This document shows positions 26,431-35,082 of a stretch of DNA of 56,316 nucleotides, in pieces; within the stretch, counting starts at the first letter, position 1; every line of letters starts with the position of its first letter. The DNA is from Vibrio sp. RE86 (GTDB lineage Bacteria > Pseudomonadota > Gammaproteobacteria > Enterobacterales > Vibrionaceae), in the NCBI RefSeq assembly GCF_013114545.1, contig NZ_VTXI01000029.1:1-56316 (forward strand), written 5' to 3'. Position numbers and translations under genes: made by a program. Below the pieces are notes generated by a model. The model was given only the letters and a program-made list of their open reading frames with translations, was not told where the DNA came from and ran no database searches.

Positions 26431-26445
26431 TGATAATAATTATCT
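26431..26445 (-). promoter_or_regulatory. Fur box upstream of the propeller-AraC regulator
   Basis: TGATAATAATTATCT matches the 7-1-7 Fur consensus TGATAATNATTATCA at all but the last base. It lies about 85-100 bases upstream of the regulator start, in the gap between that gene and the end of znuA. Since znuA is read away from this site, the regulator is the only gene it can serve. Confidence 0.7.
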
Positions 26446-26517
26446 AGGATTTGTATCAATTAACAAGTCAGAGAAGAAAATAAGTAGGGAGTTTTTCGAT
26501 GGCTTCACAAGAAAAAG

Positions 26518-26548
26518 TAAGCCAAAGGTATTTCACCTTTGGCTTTTG
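26518..26548 (-). terminator. Terminator of znuA
   Basis: AAGCCAAAGGT / ACCTTTGGCTT stem with an ATTTC loop, followed on the minus strand by ACTTTTTC; five bases beyond the znuA stop. Confidence 0.75.
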
Positions 26549-26552
26549 AGCA

Positions 26553-27434
26553 TTATTGGGTTAAGCACTCACTAAAACTGTCTGCCAGTTGCTGCTTAAA
26601 CTTGAAGTAACCGCCCGCTGCAACCTCGATATCAGTACCCAATGGATCAAGAACGCCCATTTTTGCGTCGCTACCACGAGTTACAGACTGTACTACCGCA
26701 GGTGTAAACTGAGGCTCAGAGAAGACACATTTCGCATCGTTTTTTGCCAAAGCTTTACGAATAGAAATCAGTGTTTTCGCACCAGGTTTACGATCTGGGC
26801 TCACTGTAAAGTAACCCAAATGGTTTAAAGGGAAGTCTTGCTCAAAGTAGCCATACGCATCATGGAAAACGTAGTATCCAGCTTCTGACACAGGTTGAAG
26901 CTGCGCTTTGATTGACTCAAATTGGTTTGTTAAAGTCGATTCAAACTCCTCGAGATTCTGCTCGTATTGAGTTTTGTTCTCTGGATCAATTTCCATAAGC
27001 TTAGCGGCCATTGCTTCTGCAACTTGAAGCGTTGGCTTATGACCTAACCAAAAATGCGGATCATGACTGCCATGATCGTGGCCATCATGATGATCATGGT
27101 GACCACCAGCGAATTCTCTAAGCTCTAGCCCTTCAATTTCGTTAATCGTTAGCACGTTGTTTTGACCTTCTAACACTTTTTCCAAGTACGGCTCTAAGTC
27201 ATGGCCATACCAAACAACAAGATCAGCAGCACGTGTGCGTTTAACGTCTGATGGTTTCAACGCATAGTCGTGCGGAGAGGTGTTTGCACCGAGTAACACA
27301 TCTGGAGTGGTGACCTCTTTGGTCAACTCAAGTGCAATCAATTGGATAGGCTTAATGCTGGTCAAAACATTGGTTGCATGAGCATAAGTCGTACTAAATA
27401 GCAAAATAGTTAAAGCTGATAGGAAATGTTTCAT
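26553..27434 (-). CDS. znuA: Zinc ABC transporter substrate-binding protein ZnuA
   Basis: A 293-residue periplasmic protein with a cleavable signal peptide (MKHFLSALTILLFSTTYAHA, residues 1-20). It is a cluster A-I metal-binding protein: TSPHDYALKPSD holds the first histidine, a His/Asp-rich loop (about 114-132, with HHDHHDGHDHGSHD) captures zinc, and HFWLGHKP and FHDAYGYFEQDF supply further ligands. It delivers Zn(II) to ZnuBC. The gene is divergent from znuCB with the shared Zur box in the 81-base gap. Confidence 0.96.
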   Translation of the reverse strand: MKHFLSALTILLFSTTYAHATNVLTSIKPIQLIALELTKEVTTPDVLLGANTSPHDYALKPSDVKRTRAADLVVWYGHDLEPYLEKVLEGQNNVLTINEIEGLELREFAGGHHDHHDGHDHGSHDPHFWLGHKPTLQVAEAMAAKLMEIDPENKTQYEQNLEEFESTLTNQFESIKAQLQPVSEAGYYVFHDAYGYFEQDFPLNHLGYFTVSPDRKPGAKTLISIRKALAKNDAKCVFSEPQFTPAVVQSVTRGSDAKMGVLDPLGTDIEVAAGGYFKFKQQLADSFSECLTQ

Positions 27435-27469
27435 AGTTAGTGGGCTTACTTACTGGTTAAACTTGTCGA

Positions 27470-27492
27470 TAAATGTTACTTTATAACACTGT
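27470..27492. promoter_or_regulatory. Zur box between znuA and znuCB
   Basis: TAAATGTTACTTTATAACACTGT closely follows the gammaproteobacterial Zur consensus GAAATGTTATANTATAACATTTC, with the core ATGTTA...TATAACA conserved. Its place in the divergent promoter region fits zinc-dependent repression of both units. Confidence 0.75.
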
Positions 27493-27515
27493 TCAATTGC
27501 AAATGAGTTCCATTC

Positions 27516-28301
27516 ATGTCGGCATTAGTCGAACTCAATAATATCTGCGTTCAGTTTGACGAACGAAAAGTACTCGATAATATCTCGTTCCAACTTAACA
27601 GAGGTGAGATCACCACGTTAATCGGCCCAAACGGGGCAGGTAAATCTACCTTGGTGAAAGTGCTACTCGGACTACAACGTCGCTATAAAGGCCAAGTAAA
27701 AAAAGCCAAGGGGCTCAAAATTGGCTACGTGCCTCAAAAGTTAAAATTGAATGATTCTCTTCCCCTCAATGTTGACCGTTTTCTCCAGTTAGCTGGTAAG
27801 TACAGCAAGCAAGAATTGAATGATGCGCTAAAACTGGTTGGTGCGGAGCATTTACTGAAAAGCAATATGCACTCTTTGTCTGGGGGTGAGAACCAACGCG
27901 TTCTTATCGCTCGTGCCCTGCTACAACGCCCTGACCTTCTTGTTTTGGACGAACCCGCTCAAGGTGTCGACGTTCAAGGCCAAATCGATCTGTATGACTT
28001 AATCGATACCATTCGCCATCGATTCAATTGCGCCGTGTTCATGGTGTCTCATGACTTACACCTAGTGATGGCAAAGACCGATGATGTACTTTGCATCAAC
28101 CACCATGTGTGTTGCTCTGGTGCACCTGCTGATATCGCTCAGCACCCTAGCTACATCGCTCTATTTGGCCATACGCACCAACAACCACTGGCGTTTTACC
28201 ACCATAAGCATAATCATCATCACCACGATTTAGCCGGCGAGCCGGTTGAAGGTGATGTCCACAACTGTTCTCACCATTCACACGGCCACAATCATGATTG
28301 A
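27516..28301 (+). CDS. znuC: Zinc ABC transporter ATP-binding protein ZnuC
   Basis: A 261-residue ABC ATPase that powers zinc import. Walker A GPNGAGKST (about 39-47), signature LSGGENQR (about 122-129), Walker B LLVLDEPAQGVD and the switch histidine in VSHDLH are present. The C terminus carries an unusually His-rich tail (about 225-261, including HHKHNHHHHD and HHSHGHNHD), which may bind zinc on the cytoplasmic side; that role is inference. The end overlaps the znuB start by eight bases. Confidence 0.96.
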   Translation: MSALVELNNICVQFDERKVLDNISFQLNRGEITTLIGPNGAGKSTLVKVLLGLQRRYKGQVKKAKGLKIGYVPQKLKLNDSLPLNVDRFLQLAGKYSKQELNDALKLVGAEHLLKSNMHSLSGGENQRVLIARALLQRPDLLVLDEPAQGVDVQGQIDLYDLIDTIRHRFNCAVFMVSHDLHLVMAKTDDVLCINHHVCCSGAPADIAQHPSYIALFGHTHQQPLAFYHHKHNHHHHDLAGEPVEGDVHNCSHHSHGHNHD

Positions 28302-29079
28302 GTTTTTGCTACCTTCTATTCTTGCTGGCCTTGGTATCGCTTTGATTGCTGGTCCACTTGGGTCTTTTGTTGTCTGGCGACGAATGGCTTATTTTGGCGA
28401 TACGCTGGCACACGCATCACTGATGGGGCTAGCGTTTGGTTTCTTGCTCGATATCAATCTATATCTTGCTTTAACACTTTGCTGCTTGGCGTTAGCAGTC
28501 ATCCTGGTGACTTTACAAAAACAGCAGTTGGTCGCCACTGATACACTTTTGGGTATTTTAGCTCATAGTGCACTTTCACTTGGTCTCGTCGCAGTAAGCT
28601 TTTTAGACAATGTTCGTATTGATCTGATGAGCTATCTATTTGGCGACCTCCTTGCCGTCACCCCTGAAGATCTTACTTATATTTACATTGGCGTTGTCGT
28701 TGTTGCTATCGTACTGGCTGTTTTTTGGCGTTCGCTGCTGTCTACCACAGTGAATGAAGATCTTGCTGCCGTTGAAGGACATAACGTCGACCTTATGCGT
28801 TTAGTCCTGATGTTAATGGTTGGTCTTGTCATCGCTATCGGTATGAAGTTCGTCGGCGCTTTGATCATGACATCACTACTGATCATTCCTGCTGCGACCG
28901 CTCGTCGCTTTGCTCAATCACCTGAGCGAATGGCTATCATGGCATCCGTTATCGGTGGTATCGCAGTCCTACTAGGCCTGTCACTCTCATGGCATTACGA
29001 CACCCCAGCAGGACCATCTGTTGTGATCAGTGCGACCGGTATGTTTATGCTAAGTCAGCTTTACCGCATTAAGAGTTAG
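28294..29079 (+). CDS. znuB: Zinc ABC transporter permease ZnuB
   Basis: A 261-residue integral membrane protein of the ABC-3 permease family with about eight membrane segments. The conserved AGPLGSFVVWRRMAYFGDTLAHASL and LLGILAHSALSLGLV are nearly the same as in E. coli ZnuB. The ATG at 28294 was chosen because it gives the E. coli-like N terminus (MIEFLLPSILAG); an upstream codon at 28246 only adds residues read from the His tail of znuC. Overlap with znuC implies translational coupling. Confidence 0.96.
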   Translation: MIEFLLPSILAGLGIALIAGPLGSFVVWRRMAYFGDTLAHASLMGLAFGFLLDINLYLALTLCCLALAVILVTLQKQQLVATDTLLGILAHSALSLGLVAVSFLDNVRIDLMSYLFGDLLAVTPEDLTYIYIGVVVVAIVLAVFWRSLLSTTVNEDLAAVEGHNVDLMRLVLMLMVGLVIAIGMKFVGALIMTSLLIIPAATARRFAQSPERMAIMASVIGGIAVLLGLSLSWHYDTPAGPSVVISATGMFMLSQLYRIKS

Positions 29080-29103
29080 TCGTTTTCGACTCATACACAA
29101 ACT

Positions 29104-29134
29104 AAAAAAGCCGACGTTTTCACGTCGGCTTTTA
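29104..29134. terminator. Bidirectional terminator between znuB and purF
   Basis: AAAAAAGCCGACG / CGTCGGCTTTT around a TTTTCA loop, placed between two converging genes. Confidence 0.9.
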
Positions 29135-29150
29135 TTCGTTTTGAAGTCGC

Positions 29151-30665
29151 TTATGCGCCTTCGTTATGAAGCTCTAGATTCGCCAGATCTTGCTGAATTT
29201 CACGTTGAGTTTTTGCATCATCACTACGCAAAGATTCCAGAAAATCGAGATAAGCTTGGTCGATATCTCCAGTCACATACTCACCATTAAATACCGAAGT
29301 ATCAAACTGAGTAATATCTTGGTTACCTGAACCAACCGCAGTCACAAGATCTTCAAGTGTTTGGAAAATCAAAGCATCAGCGCCGATTTGGTCACAAATG
29401 GTTTGGTTATCACGTCCATGAGCAATCAGCTCAGTCGCACTTGGCATATCAATGCCGTAAACGTTCGGGAAACGAACTTCAGGGGCTGCAGAAACCATAA
29501 ATACTTTCTTGGCACCCGAATCACGCGCCATCTCAATGATCTGCTCAGATGTCGTGCCTCGAACAATCGAATCATCCACTAGCAGTACGTTTTTGTCTTT
29601 AAACTCAGAACGGATTGCATTTAGCTTACGACGAACCGACTTTTTACGTTGCTGTTGGCCTGGCATGATGAAGGTACGTGCTATGTAACGGTTCTTAACA
29701 AAACCTTGGCGATATGGTTTATCAATCGCTTGAGCAATACGAAGCGCAATATCGTTCGATGTCTCTGGAATTGGAATAACAACGTCAATATCAAGATCTG
29801 CATACTCGTCTTTGATACGCTTACCAAGCAGCTCACCCATTTCGACACGTGCACTGTAAACAGAAATCTTGTCGATAAATGAATCAGGACGAGCAAAATA
29901 AACAAACTCAAAAATACATGGGTTAAGTGTTGGGTTATCAGCACATTGCTTAGTGTGCAGCTGACCATCAAATGTTGCGTATACGGCTTCACCTGGTGCA
30001 ACGTCACGAACAAAGTCAAAGCCTACCGCATCTAATGCGACTGACTCTGACGCTACCATGTACTCAGTAACACCATCGATTTCGCGTTTACCAAGACATA
30101 GAGGGCGAATGCCATTTGGGTCACGAAAAGCAATCATACCGTGGCCGATAATCATTGCAGTCACAGCGTAAGCGCCACGAATAGTGCGGTGAACATTTGC
30201 AACAGCGCGGAATACATCTTCCGAGGTTACATTCCCTTTAACGGTATCAATTTCGTGAGCAAGTACATTCAGCAGTACTTCTGAATCCGACGTCGTATTG
30301 ACATGACGGCGGTCCTTTTCAAACAGTTTTTCACGCACATCAGCAGCATTGGTTAGGTTGCCGTTGTGAGCAAGTGTGATACCAAATGGAGAGTTTACGT
30401 AGAAAGGCTGCGCTTCAGATGCGCTTGAACTACCCGCTGTTGGGTAACGTACGTGACCGATACCAACATTACCTTGAAGGCGTTGCATGTGTTTTGCTTC
30501 GAACACATCTTTAACTAAACCGTTCGCCTTACGCAGACGAAAACGATTGCTTTCTATGGTACAAATACCGGCAGCATCTTGGCCACGGTGCTGCAATACC
30601 GTCAACGCATCATAGATAGACTGGTTTACAGGCGTAGTGCCCACGATTCCTACAATACCACACAT
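29151..30665 (-). CDS. purF: Amidophosphoribosyltransferase PurF
   Basis: A 504-residue enzyme that makes 5-phosphoribosylamine from PRPP and glutamine, the first committed step of purine synthesis. Cys2 after the initiator methionine (MCGIVGIVG) is the glutaminase nucleophile, so no propeptide is present (E. coli type). The PRPP loop is LLVDDSIVRGTTSEQI, and the glutaminase domain has LQHRGQDAAGI. It lies 35 bases after cvpA and shares its PurR-controlled promoter. Confidence 0.98.
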   Translation of the reverse strand: MCGIVGIVGTTPVNQSIYDALTVLQHRGQDAAGICTIESNRFRLRKANGLVKDVFEAKHMQRLQGNVGIGHVRYPTAGSSSASEAQPFYVNSPFGITLAHNGNLTNAADVREKLFEKDRRHVNTTSDSEVLLNVLAHEIDTVKGNVTSEDVFRAVANVHRTIRGAYAVTAMIIGHGMIAFRDPNGIRPLCLGKREIDGVTEYMVASESVALDAVGFDFVRDVAPGEAVYATFDGQLHTKQCADNPTLNPCIFEFVYFARPDSFIDKISVYSARVEMGELLGKRIKDEYADLDIDVVIPIPETSNDIALRIAQAIDKPYRQGFVKNRYIARTFIMPGQQQRKKSVRRKLNAIRSEFKDKNVLLVDDSIVRGTTSEQIIEMARDSGAKKVFMVSAAPEVRFPNVYGIDMPSATELIAHGRDNQTICDQIGADALIFQTLEDLVTAVGSGNQDITQFDTSVFNGEYVTGDIDQAYLDFLESLRSDDAKTQREIQQDLANLELHNEGA

Positions 30666-30700
30666 GTCTTAACCCTCGATTTTAGACAATGACTGGCGCG

Positions 30701-31192
30701 TTATAGCGCGCCAGATAAGAAACTAGATGTTGCTTGTAAGTGTTCAAAGAAAGGCGCTATAACTCGGCTAAATTCCGGTACAAGCTGAGACCCTTTCCAC
30801 CACTCTGAGTCTGGAAACGATGTGAACGCATCCATAAAAAATAGTGCAGCAGAAACAATAAGGACACCACGTAAGCCGCCGAAGACGACTCCAAGGACTC
30901 TATCTGTTCCTGACAAGCCTGTTTTTTGTACTAGCTGTGCAATCACATAGTTTACGATCGCACCAACCACTAAGGTTGCAATAAACAAGGCCGCAATCGC
31001 CGCTCCGTTTCGAAACATATCATCTTCGATGTTGGTGAAGTACACAGCAAGTTTTGCGTAGTACTGACTGGCGATGAAAAACGCACCAAACCAGATCACT
31101 AATGACAATGCTTCTTTCGCGAAACCGCGAACTAAACTGATCAAGGCAGATAACCCGATCACACCTAAAATGACGATATCTAATGGATTCAT
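30701..31192 (-). CDS. cvpA: CvpA family inner-membrane protein
   Basis: A 163-residue membrane protein with about four hydrophobic segments (MNPLDIVILGVIGLSALISLVRGFAKEALSLV at the start). It is needed for colicin V production in E. coli and is linked to envelope stress tolerance; the mechanism is unclear. The ATG at 31192 gives the usual N terminus; an earlier in-frame codon at 31222 adds ten residues not seen in the family. It is cotranscribed with purF, as in E. coli, and a perfect PurR box lies 50-65 bases upstream. Confidence 0.95.
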   Translation of the reverse strand: MNPLDIVILGVIGLSALISLVRGFAKEALSLVIWFGAFFIASQYYAKLAVYFTNIEDDMFRNGAAIAALFIATLVVGAIVNYVIAQLVQKTGLSGTDRVLGVVFGGLRGVLIVSAALFFMDAFTSFPDSEWWKGSQLVPEFSRVIAPFFEHLQATSSFLSGAL

Positions 31193-31241
31193 TTTGAACT
31201 TACATCTTAAGTTGGCGCGCATTTTAACAGAAAAAACGCTG

Positions 31242-31257
31242 ACGCAAACGTTTTCTT
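31242..31257 (-). promoter_or_regulatory. PurR operator of cvpA-purF
   Basis: ACGCAAACGTTTTCTT matches every defined position of the PurR consensus ANGCAANCGNTTNCNT. It overlaps the last bases of dedD and lies 50-65 bases before cvpA, the same arrangement as in E. coli. Confidence 0.85.
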
Positions 31258-31795
31258 ATGGATTTAGTGGTTTAAATTTGAGCAATTGACCTTTCGAACC
31301 AGTAATTTTTTCCAATTCGATAATTTGGCGTTCCAGTTTGCTCTTAGAGACATCTGGCCCGATTATTACTCGAGTGAAACCATTTTCTGGTTTGGTATGA
31401 GCCTGATACCCACGCTTTTGAAGATCCTTAACGAGGTTCTCAGCATTGTCTGCATTCTTTAATGCCATTAACTGAATTAGCCATGCAGAGTCCTGATATT
31501 CATTTCTCTCTGGCACCTCTTTTACGACAACAGGAAGCGGCTCTGCGTCATCAACACTCTCGTCTACAGCGTCAACCACTTCAATCGGCGTATCGGGCAG
31601 ACCTTGAGAGTCATCGATAGGGTCGAGGATTTCGAAACTCTCTAATTCACTGTCCAGTTCAGGCTTTAATGGAATACTCGCTATTTCTTCTTTGTAGTGT
31701 GTTTTCTTTCCGTCTAAAACGTCCGGCAAGACAATCACACCAATCGCAACCAGAATAATGGTGCCAACGAGACGATTTTGAAATTTACTTGCCAT
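31256..31795 (-). CDS. dedD: SPOR domain division protein, DedD type
   Basis: A 179-residue bitopic protein: short cytoplasmic N terminus, a membrane segment (about 9-26, LVGTIILVAIGVIVLPDV), an acidic periplasmic linker and a C-terminal SPOR domain (about 100-178, SAWLIQLMALKNADNAENLVKDLQKRGYQAHT). SPOR domains bind septal peptidoglycan that lacks stem peptides, and DedD supports constriction during division. It begins directly after the folC stop with no gap, as in the E. coli folC-dedD-cvpA-purF order. Confidence 0.92.
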   Translation of the reverse strand: MASKFQNRLVGTIILVAIGVIVLPDVLDGKKTHYKEEIASIPLKPELDSELESFEILDPIDDSQGLPDTPIEVVDAVDESVDDAEPLPVVVKEVPERNEYQDSAWLIQLMALKNADNAENLVKDLQKRGYQAHTKPENGFTRVIIGPDVSKSKLERQIIELEKITGSKGQLLKFKPLNP

Positions 31796-33061
31796 TTAAT
31801 CTCCTTTGTTTTGCCAATGCTCAAGTACCTCTCCCACTGTGTGGAATGAGCCAACGACAAGAATGACATCTTCTTTGTTCGCTTGTGTCATTGCAGCTTC
31901 AAATGCAGCAGCTGGCGAAGAGAAGGTTTCTGATACGTTAGGTAAGTGCTGGCATAGCTCACTGGCTTGCGCAGCTCTTGGACCAGTAAGTGACGCTGGG
32001 TACCAGTGTGAAGCAACAGGTGCAAGCGTCTCTAGCGTCGATTCAATATCTTTGTCATGTAACATGGCTACAACGGTATGAATACGTTTATTTGGATACT
32101 GCTTGGCTACGCGCTCCACCAAATATTCTGCTGAGTGAGGGTTATGGGCAACATCAAGAAGAATGGTTGGTTCAGAACTGATGATTTGCATACGACCTGG
32201 CAGTTTCGCATTTTCTAACCCTTTCACAATGTTGATATCGGTGATATCTAAGTGAGAAGTTCCTAATGCCATAAGCGCGGTTGCTGCATTTTGTAATGGC
32301 AACCCTGGAACCGGTAGATCTTCAAGTTCATAAGACCCATGAACCCATCGCCACGTATTCTCACTTGTCTGCTCGTAGTTATATTGAATCTCAACTTGGT
32401 ACAACTCAGCGTTAATATCATCAGCATGCGCTGCCACCGTTGACGGCGCTTTAGGCTGGCCACAGATCGCTGGCTTACCACTGCGATAGATACCCGCTTT
32501 CTCAAAGCCAATGACATTGATGTCATCACCTAACCAATCTACATGATCGATAGCTAAGCTAGTGATAACCGATACATCATGATCAACAACATTGGTGGCA
32601 TCTAGACGCCCGCCAAGGCCAACCTCTAACAGCACCACGTCTACCTTTTCTGTTTGGAACAAACGTAGAGCGGCTAATGTGCCATATTCAAAGAAGCTTA
32701 GGCTGATTTCGCCACGCTGTTTCTCGATAAAATCAAACGCTTCAACATGCTTTTCATCTGACATATCTTGCCCGTTGATGCGGACTCGTTCGTTGTATCG
32801 AATTAAATGTGGGGAGCTATAAACACCAACAGAGTATCCAGCATCTAGCAAGATAGCTTCCATTAGAGCACACGTAGAGCCTTTACCATTTGTCCCAGCA
32901 ACGGTGATAACGGTAGGTGCAGGTTTAGTAAGGTTTGCTGACTGAGCGACAGCTTGGACACGATCAAGACCGAGGTCAATCGCTGAAGTATGGATGTTTG
33001 TTAAATAATCAAGCCACATCGCAAGTGGAGATGTGGCTTGAGGAATTTGGGTTTGACTCAT
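31796..33061 (-). CDS. folC: Bifunctional folylpolyglutamate/dihydrofolate synthase FolC
   Basis: A 421-residue Mur-ligase-family enzyme. The ATP site is VAGTNGKGSTCALMEAIL (about 54-71), with SSPHLIRYNERVRI, EVGLGGRLDATNVV and the later DVAHNPHS motif, all typical of FolC. It joins glutamate to dihydropteroate and extends folate polyglutamate chains. It lies 44 bases after accD. An 11-bp perfect inverted repeat lies inside codons 8-18. Confidence 0.97.
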   Translation of the reverse strand: MSQTQIPQATSPLAMWLDYLTNIHTSAIDLGLDRVQAVAQSANLTKPAPTVITVAGTNGKGSTCALMEAILLDAGYSVGVYSSPHLIRYNERVRINGQDMSDEKHVEAFDFIEKQRGEISLSFFEYGTLAALRLFQTEKVDVVLLEVGLGGRLDATNVVDHDVSVITSLAIDHVDWLGDDINVIGFEKAGIYRSGKPAICGQPKAPSTVAAHADDINAELYQVEIQYNYEQTSENTWRWVHGSYELEDLPVPGLPLQNAATALMALGTSHLDITDINIVKGLENAKLPGRMQIISSEPTILLDVAHNPHSAEYLVERVAKQYPNKRIHTVVAMLHDKDIESTLETLAPVASHWYPASLTGPRAAQASELCQHLPNVSETFSSPAAAFEAAMTQANKEDVILVVGSFHTVGEVLEHWQNKGD

Positions 33062-33105
33062 CTAACTTAAACCAATGAATTGTGGTTGCCTGTTAGTAAG
33101 TTACT

Positions 33106-34032
33106 TTACCCTTTTTCGTCCGCTTCTGGTACAGAATAAGCGTCTTCATTTGGTGAATCGTCGACTGAAACAACCAAAGGTGATGGTTTATTGTTCATCT
33201 TCGCCATTAGGCTACCGATGCGCTGACGCATTTCGCGGCGATCAACGATCATATCGATGGCACCGTGATCCAATAGGAACTCACTGCGTTGGAAACCTTC
33301 TGGTAAGTCTTCACGTACCGTCTGCTCGATAACACGACGACCAGCAAAACCAATCAGCGCTTTTGGCTCACCGATATTGATATCGCCTAGCATCGCCAAA
33401 CTCGCAGATACACCACCCATTGTAGGGTCTGTCATTACAGAAATGAACGGTAGACCTTTTGCAGACATACGCTCAAGAGCAGCACTGGTTTTTGCCATTT
33501 GCATTAGAGACATTAGCGCCTCTTGCATACGTGCACCACCACTTGCAGAGAAACAGACTAGACCACAGTTTGCTTCCATTGCAGCTTCTGCCGCGCGAAC
33601 AAAACGAGCACCAACAACAGAGCCCATTGAACCGCCCATGAATGTGAAGTCGAAAGCACATGCCACGATTGGCTGGCCAAGCAGTTCACCTTTCATAACA
33701 ACAAGCGCATCTTTCTCGCCGCTGCTCTTTTGTGCAGCTGAAATACGATCTTTGTATTTCTTGGAATCTTTGAACTTAAGCTTATCTTGCGGCTCAAGAT
33801 CGTCTGCGAGTTCAACACGATTGTTTTCATCTAGGAATGTTTCTAGGCGACGACGAGCCTTCATTCGCATGTGATGGTCACATTTCGGACATACTTCTAG
33901 GTTACGCTCTAGTTCAGCGTGGTAAAGCACCTGTTCACATGAAGTACATTTAGTCCAAACCCCTTCAGGAATAGACGCTTTACGTGAGCTTACGATATTG
34001 CTTTTTTCTAAAATCTTTTCAAGCCAACTCAT
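33106..34032 (-). CDS. accD: Acetyl-CoA carboxylase carboxyltransferase subunit beta
   Basis: A 308-residue subunit that, with AccA, transfers the carboxyl group from biotin to acetyl-CoA to make malonyl-CoA for fatty-acid synthesis. The N-terminal four-cysteine zinc ribbon is seen (CTSCEQVLYH ... LEVCPKCDHH), followed by the crotonase-like carboxyltransferase domain (SASGGARMQEALMSLMQMAKT, GGVSASLAMLGD). The ATG at 34032 gives the standard start MSWLEKIL; the frame is open 15 codons further upstream without support. Confidence 0.97.
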   Translation of the reverse strand: MSWLEKILEKSNIVSSRKASIPEGVWTKCTSCEQVLYHAELERNLEVCPKCDHHMRMKARRRLETFLDENNRVELADDLEPQDKLKFKDSKKYKDRISAAQKSSGEKDALVVMKGELLGQPIVACAFDFTFMGGSMGSVVGARFVRAAEAAMEANCGLVCFSASGGARMQEALMSLMQMAKTSAALERMSAKGLPFISVMTDPTMGGVSASLAMLGDINIGEPKALIGFAGRRVIEQTVREDLPEGFQRSEFLLDHGAIDMIVDRREMRQRIGSLMAKMNNKPSPLVVSVDDSPNEDAYSVPEADEKG

Positions 34033-34206
34033 GGAAGACCTTTTCTCTCTACTCCTCCGCCAAAGCGAAGGATACAAATTCTGAATTTACGCGTGAGGAT
34101 TAAAGCATATTAAATGCCAAGTGTAGACAAAAAACTGGTTGTACCTATTTCCTGAATCAATTTCTCACGCACTAAGACTTTGATAGTTTCGACAATTTAA
34201 CACGGT

Positions 34207-35001
34207 TTAGTTCAAGTTGTCTGGCAAAAATAGTGGTCCAATCGGCACTCTTGGCAATTCAAATTCTTGTGGGTAATCCACATCCACTAAATAGAGCCCT
34301 TCTGCTTTTGCTGTTGCTCCAGCAAGCTTGCGATCTTTTGCTTCAAGTAGCTCTGCAATCCATTCTGGATTTTTCTCACCACGCCCGACACAAATCAAAC
34401 TACCTGTGATATTTCGTACCATATGATGAACAAACGCATTCGCTTTAATATCTATCACAACATACTGATTATGACGCGTGACGTTAATGTGCATCATATT
34501 TCGCCATGGGCTTCGAGACTGGCAATGTGTAGCGCGAAACGACGTAAAGTCATTTTCACCAAGAAGGTACTGAGCGGCTTGATGCATTTTCTTTTCATCC
34601 AGCTCGCCATGGTAATGACTCACGCCAGAAGACAAAATACCTGGTCGAAGCGCACTATTGAAAATGATGTAACGGTATCGACGCGCAGTGGCCGAAAAGC
34701 GGGCATGAAACTCCTCAGGTACCTCTTTTGCCCAACGAACCGCAATATCATCAGGTAAATTGGCATTCGCTCCCATTGTCCATGCCACCATCTTACGTGA
34801 TGCAGTAGTATCAAAATGGACAACTTGCCCAGTGCCGTGCACTCCAGCATCCGTGCGACCTGCACACTGAACTTCGATAGGGTGGTTTGCAACAACGCTC
34901 AATGCACGTTCTAAGTTCTCTTGAACGCTCTTAACGTCTCTTTGACGTTGCCAGCCATAGTATTGAGTGCCATTGTATTCGATGCCTAAAGCAATTCTCA
35001 T
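34207..35001 (-). CDS. truA: tRNA pseudouridine(38-40) synthase TruA
   Basis: A 264-residue enzyme that isomerises uridines 38-40 in the tRNA anticodon arm. The catalytic aspartate lies in CAGRTDAGVHGTGQVVHF (about 56-73), and YRYIIFNSALRPG and NAFVHHMVRNITG are further family motifs. The ATG at 35001 matches the E. coli N terminus (MRIALGIEYNG); upstream in-frame codons read through the hubP terminator. hubP lies upstream and accD downstream, as in many gammaproteobacteria (E. coli has dedA between truA and accD; it is absent here). Confidence 0.96.
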   Translation of the reverse strand: MRIALGIEYNGTQYYGWQRQRDVKSVQENLERALSVVANHPIEVQCAGRTDAGVHGTGQVVHFDTTASRKMVAWTMGANANLPDDIAVRWAKEVPEEFHARFSATARRYRYIIFNSALRPGILSSGVSHYHGELDEKKMHQAAQYLLGENDFTSFRATHCQSRSPWRNMMHINVTRHNQYVVIDIKANAFVHHMVRNITGSLICVGRGEKNPEWIAELLEAKDRKLAGATAKAEGLYLVDVDYPQEFELPRVPIGPLFLPDNLN

Positions 35002-35053
35002 TGGATATTCTCGCAGGATTGATTGACCTAAGAATGGGGCGGGAAGTATATAC

Positions 35054-35082
35054 CAAAAAGTAAGGGGGCTAAACTGCCCCCT
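35054..35082 (-). terminator. Terminator of hubP
   Basis: AGGGGGC / GCCCCCT stem with a six-base loop, followed on the minus strand by TACTTTTTGG. It lies between the hubP stop and truA. Confidence 0.75.
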
